This document shows, one piece after another, positions 58,610 through 64,000 of a stretch of 64,000 nucleotides of DNA. Positions within the stretch are counted from its first letter, which is position 1; every line of letters starts with the position of its first letter. Source of the stretch: Aquila chrysaetos chrysaetos (Eukaryota; Chordata; Aves; Accipitriformes; Accipitridae); the NCBI RefSeq assembly GCF_900496995.4, contig NC_044011.1, positions 20,368,041 through 20,432,040 of the forward strand, written 5' to 3'. The translations under genes were made by a program, and so were the position numbers. Under the pieces are notes generated by a model. It had not been told where the DNA came from and searched no databases. It worked only from the letters and a program-made list of their open reading frames with translations.

Positions 58610-61311
58610 CTGTAAAAAACAAACAAACAAACAAACAAACAAACAAACCCTTTTGAAATAACCGAACTCGCCTCTGAAAAAGAGGGTGTCACACGCAGCC
58701 CCTGCCCTGCCCTCCCCAGCAAGAGAAGGGGTAAGTCAGGGAACTGGCAGTAATGGGATCTGCTGGGAAGGACATTCCTCACCCGGACTGGTAACTCACA
58801 TTCATGTGAAAAACATTGTGTAATACCACCACCAAATTCCGTAGAGTAGGTTACCTCCCACTCTGACTGACAGGAGGTAGAGGATTTCGAAGTTTATATA
58901 TGCAAATGATTGTTTTGTGTTGCTTAATCTCTGAACCAATTCCTCAATGCCCAGCACAAGAAGTGCTGTCTCAATAATCATTAATGAAGCCCTGAAGCAA
59001 AGAGAGAAATTTTACATTTGTGCCACGCCATTCAACTGTTTAGGTTGATGTTTGAACATGATCTGTCTATAAAATGTATCAGTATTTTCATCTTTTGGCT
59101 TAACAAATGTATAACTCAATCTATTTTATCAGCATGGCATAGTATTGTATCACTTTAAGTATCTATTTAAACATTTATAATACATACCAGGTCATACAAA
59201 CTAAACATCAGTTCAAGCACACAAACTATTCTACAAAATCCAACTGAGAAAGGACCAACATTAACTGGGTGGATATGAGAAATAATTAAAGGTCAAGGGT
59301 GAGGACAGAGCTATTAATGTTCAGCAGTAACAAAAAAAAGTAAGTCTTCAGAAGAAATCTAGCTGTGAAACCCGGCCCATTTGATATAAAGAAAGCAACA
59401 GGCGGTGTGAAAGCTCAGCAGGCCATTTGAAATACTCCAGAGAAGCAGAAGGGATTTGAGACCGTAAAGGAGTTGAAGAGTAAAGGTGGCAAATGAGCAG
59501 CGAGGGCCTGAGCTGTATCATAGCTTAACCTCACAGCCCAGTGCACTAATGAAAGCTTCATCTCTTCACTGAAAAGAACAAAAAATTATTTTTTCAATGA
59601 CAATCTTGATTTACGGAATTTTCCTGGGATGAGGAAAGGAAGAAATTATTAAAGTACTACTACTGTTGAGACAAGATTCAAAAAGAAACAAAGCATCAGC
59701 TCCACAGCCATCTGCTCTGCTTGAAAAGCAGCAGTTCTCTGAAGTACAATCTAGTAGGGCATGGATTTATATGATTTTCTTAACCAAAGTGTTGTTTTCC
59801 CCCTTGCTACTGTCCAGTACATCAGCTGTCTGTTAGTAACCTGGCAGTGGCTGCAGTTCATTATCCTACATGCACATTTCTGGTGTATAATTAAATATTT
59901 TGAAATAAGGTATGAAATTATTCAAAATAGAAATTAGCAAGGCAATTGGGAGTTAAATTATATACCGTATTTCAATATCATTCCTCTGTATGCACAGAAT
60001 CATCTGTAACAATCACGGTGAAACAATAATGCATATTATCTGGCAATCACAGTCACTGCAGCTAATGATTTCATAGTCAGTTCTATTACTTACCATGTAT
60101 TGTCACACTGTCCATTAATCGTATAATTAAGGCTCTTGTATAATGAGACCTTAATTCTTGTCTTGTACATTCAACAGAAGCAATTCAGATTTAAATTTGC
60201 TGGCTTTTACAGAGCTAGCAAGTCAGCATCAGTGTTTCATCTTTAAAAGTCCCTATTTTTAAAAAAAAGTTACTAACTTTGGAGGCAATATCTCTGTCTT
60301 TAGTTATAATTGTTATCAATGTCATTTTATCCAGTAGCAGCAACTCCACTTGCCTTTTGAGCAATACATTTTGATAAATACGTTACATTTAAAATAAAAA
60401 TGGCATTTCGCATATTGACAAAAGTGTATTTTAGATCGCTCTTAAGCACGCACGTGACCATGAAGCGATCACACTTTGAATGAGTGCATCTCTGCGAGGC
60501 TCCTGTTCTCACCCAGTAACAAAACCTGCGTGTCCGAAGGCAACAGTCCGCTCCTGAGCATCCCGAGCAGACCACTGAGCCATTCCCAGACAAATGCTTT
60601 TTCCATGGCCGTCTACCCCTACCTACACAGCAGAAGTGCTCTGCCCATCACATGGACAATTCTCTTGGATGCTGACGACCCTGCTGCCTCAGGCCTGTGT
60701 CTACTCTGGAGTGACCCAGGCCTTGGATCTTTCTCTCCCTAGGCATAAATGAGGTGAGCATTTAATGAAAACTAAACCGCTTCGGGCTGTGGTGGAGTAC
60801 CATCACCAGAGTCAGTCGCAGCAAAGATTGAGGAGAGCTGGGTAATCTCCAAGCACAAAGGCTCTTTAGACCTTTCCGTCCCCTTGGCTTTTTTGCTACA
60901 ATTACCTTATGATAAAACAATTCAAGCATCTAAGAGAAACTTGAATACATGAAATATCTGCTAAAAATGTGCAATTGTTATTAAAATACTACTGTAATTA
61001 TACCTGATGCCAAAGATACTAGGACAATCCCTAGATCATCCTAAGGCATCAGATTCAATTGTGGATGCACTTAAAGGGGCTTTATTTAGAAACATAAGTA
61101 ATAACCACTGACCACGGCATTGGTCTTTGTCTAGCTATCGGCCTCTGTGCCTCCTAAGTTAAGACAAAGGGACACACACTCAGTCAGCTTTCTTGTATTG
61201 CACTCATAGGCTAGAAAAGAAGGGAAGGGAGAAGAGAAACACAAACCTTGGCTTTACTTATCATCAGTTGGAATTTCACCTTATGAGTCTTTATATACGT
61301 ATGGTACTAAC
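58610..61311 (-). other. HECA: HECA last intron
   Basis: This 2702-nt GT-AG intron (donor CAG|GTTAGT) holds the microsatellite beside its acceptor and otherwise nothing recognisable. Confidence 0.85.
58617..58648. repeat. (CAAA)n / (GTTT)n microsatellite at a HECA acceptor
   Basis: Eight tetranucleotide units (CAAA on the + strand) begin 8 nt upstream of the HECA last-exon boundary. They form much of the pyrimidine tract on the - strand. Confidence 0.95.
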
Positions 61312-61466
61312 CTGACAACAGGGAGATGCTGCCAGAATATCGTAGGTATACATAGTTCCCAGCTGATGCCAGCTTCCATCCCATCGGGACTTGCACTTAA
61401 TGCAGATAATTTTGTGAACCCCTTCTAAGCAGTCTACACAAACAGCATAGAGGTGCATAAGCCTTC
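61312..61466 (-). CDS. HECA: HECA penultimate coding exon
   Basis: This 155-nt exon encodes 51 whole codons plus a split one: RLMHLYAVCVDCLEGVHKII, then CIKCKSRWDGSWHQLGTMYT and YDILAASPCCQ. The acceptor on the - strand is CTGTCCACAG; the donor is CAG|GTTAGT. It enters after 1 nt of a codon and leaves in phase 0. It contributes CVDC and CIKC pairs that, with the two in the last exon, make four CxxC motifs, a pattern suggesting zinc-ribbon-like folds; this is inferred. The larger N-terminal part of HECA is not in the window and must lie beyond 64000. Confidence 0.93.
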
Positions 61467-64000
61467 CTGTGGACAGGAAAGACACTTCTTAAGGAGACTA
61501 TAACAGAAAATTAAAACAGACATTTCCTGCAATGTGTTATCTGCCCTTTAGTGATAGAAATCACGCCTTATTAAAATCTTTTTTTTTTTTTTCTTAAAAA
61601 ACGTGTGAATGATAAAGTAAAAAGTGTTTCTCTATGGGAAATACATAGGGCTTGGCTGAAGCTATCTTCTATGGATCCAAAACTCAGGAATTAGTCATCA
61701 CCCTGCCCACCCTCCCTTCCTCCATTTGCTGGTAGACCTTAGTAAAATATTTTATAAAAGGAGTTGCTTAAGCTCCATGAACAGATGCCAGATTAAGCTA
61801 TATGATCAGCTGCAGTGTTTCCAAAACCAGGATTGTGCCCTAGCTTCCTCACCACCTGACAGAAAAAGCGGAGAATTGCTGAAGATTATTAGCAAGCTGG
61901 GTACAGATTCATTTAAAAACTTGCCAAAATCTTCCAGCAAAGAGGGAGCTGAGGACCTCTTATTCCTCATGGAAAAAAGCAACAGCCAGCAGAGCAATTT
62001 TCTTTCATGTACTTTTTCCTGAATGTTCATTAACTGTAAGTATATTTTAAAGCACTGTATGTTACACATACACAGACTTTAACATGCCGTTCAGAACTAT
62101 GAATTTATCCAGCTCTATTGTGACTTTAGGCTCTGTGTGCACAGTGACTTTCAAAACCCCAGTTACATTGACTTCCATAAAAATCAAGCAGCTCAGACTT
62201 GAAAATGAAATATTTTCTCTACGTAAATGTGACTAAACTCACCAATGCAAAATCCAAGATGCAAATTTCACACAATACAAAAAGCCCTATGCAAATTACA
62301 AAGATCTGGCATCTAGATTATGCCCGATTTGTAGTGATTGAATCAATTTGTAGTTTAATAGCTGGCCATTAGAAGTGGGCTGACACAGAGTACTAATTCT
62401 GTCATATACCATATTTTGCACTGCTATGTAAGACAAAGCTAAGAAGTAGTGCAGCTGTGGATCAGCTACAAAACAGGACTGCATATAGTATGTGTTTATT
62501 TTGGATTGCAACTTGTGCTTTTTAGCATCAAAGTACTGAATACATCATAACCTGTAATTCAATGAATGCACACATTTTGTATGTCTTCTAGATAAAAGGG
62601 AATAAAATATTAACAATTTATGATTAGTCCATACTAGACACTTTCAAAATTAATGGTTTGGTTTTTAACTTGTTTTGGTTTTTAAGCCAACTATTTTAGA
62701 AAAATGGGAAGAAAAAACAGATTCTTCTTAAAATATATAGAAAAAATAAACTTGCTAGTATGAGCTGGTAAAAATTGAGTTAAAAATTGAGTTACTCCGC
62801 ATTGGCATGTTCAGCTCTAGAAAATGTGATGTGATAAGACTAAAGTGCAAATATAATAAACTCTGTTCCTAAAGTGAACACTCAAGATTGGAGACATTCA
62901 AATAATTCCACGCACAGAAGTTTTGTGTTGTGCAGGAAGATAAAATAATTTTCCCCATCTGAAGTTCTGCACTGTTCCTGCACATCAAAATACTGCATTA
63001 CCCCACCCCTTAATTTTCAGGATCTTTGTTATCTAGGAAATGAGGCACCCAATATCTTAAACATGCCTGAAATAAAGGAAGTTATTTTCTGTACTGAAGA
63101 GAAAATAACACCCTGGAACAGCACCTTGCAAGCTTAATTTCATTTCAAAGAGTACTTCTGACAATAAACCTTTTTACCCAGGACAAGGAGGTAAAAATTT
63201 TAACAATTAATTATTCACAGCATCTTGTCTGAGCAAGTTTTTCAGATGTATCGTCCAATGGGTAAGCAGCAATTAACTAAAAAAAAGTAATTTCACGGAG
63301 TTTCATTCTTAGTGGTAAACTTTAACAAGTGATGAGTTTCACTATTACTAAACCAGCTATTAGTACTGATAAAATCAGAAGCACATCGTGCATGTCTCCC
63401 CACCAAAGCAAATAAGCATTGTTATCTCACATACATATATTCTGTTTATCCTGGAGCTTTTTTAGATTGTGTATTTGCCTATCACTTTTTCTCCTTAAAA
63501 TACATTAGGCAAGACAGAAACAATAATGTTAGCATGAATACAGTTTAGTGACTTAGTGCACAGTGATTTAAGGAAAGAAAAAAAAAAATACAAAGTCTGT
63601 TGATCAAAGGAATGTTACATAACACATATTATGACCATGCATGGGATATAAAAAATTTTATTGAGGGAAAATTAAATGTTAAAATACCTCTCATTAAAGT
63701 CTTCCCAACACACTTATCAACATATAATTCTATGTTTTTGAACACCAAACTAGAATACTTTCTCTGACTTATTTTAGCCATGCTGACTGCCAGCAGGCTG
63801 CAGGACAGGTATGTTTTGCTGCATACTACCCCGATCACTTAGTTTGGGGCACAGCTTTCAGGAAGAGCTGAAGCTCATCCTAGCCCACATCCATTTGTTT
63901 CTCTAGGAGGAGAAAAGCAATACATGCCTTGGTCTCAACTCATCTCGGAGCTGGGACACGATCAGGATGCAGTCCAAACAGGCTGGAATTTGGAAATAAG
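61467..64000 (-). other. HECA: HECA intron upstream of the penultimate exon
   Basis: No further HECA exon is recognised to the end of the window, so this is taken as intron. It is AT-rich, with a T-run at about 61580-61593 and an A-run at about 63581-63589, and no recognisable element. Confidence 0.6.

Overview
The window is vertebrate nuclear DNA, most likely from a non-galliform (neoavian) bird. The evidence is CR1 LINE fragments with avian-type 3' tails, two solo LTRs of the avian ERVL type, and two protein-coding genes with spliced exons. No bacterial genes, CRISPR arrays, rRNA or convincing tRNA genes were seen.

Layout. Positions 1-5618 lie upstream of the first coding exon of TXLNB (beta-taxilin) and are probably its intron 1 and/or 5' flank. 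TXLNB runs on the + strand: nine coding exons between 5633 and 36613 encode about 685 residues once a single extra base in the first coding exon is discounted. Its introns carry two solo LTRs (8434-8877 and 26659-27799), three CR1 fragments and a CpG-rich patch just after the fifth listed exon's predecessor series (18865-19195). From 36614 to about 54 kb the sequence is 3'UTR plus intergenic DNA with two more CR1 fragments and a small CpG-rich spot near 51.2-51.4 kb. The last two coding exons of HECA (headcase homologue) lie on the - strand at 61466-61312 and 58609-58445, followed by a long 3'UTR. The rest of HECA lies beyond position 64000.

TXLNB and HECA are therefore convergent neighbours. 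This is the arrangement I recall for the human 6q24 region, shown here in the opposite orientation. The two proteins are not known to work together. TXLNB is a muscle-enriched coiled-coil protein of the syntaxin-binding taxilin family. HECA is a cytoplasmic regulator of proliferation and differentiation related to Drosophila headcase.

I found no undescribed system. The points most worth checking are the single-base frameshift in TXLNB, a likely GC-AG intron, a 14-unit in-frame 21-bp repeat in the TXLNB tail, the intronic CpG-rich patch, and two LTRs that share a U5 but differ in U3.
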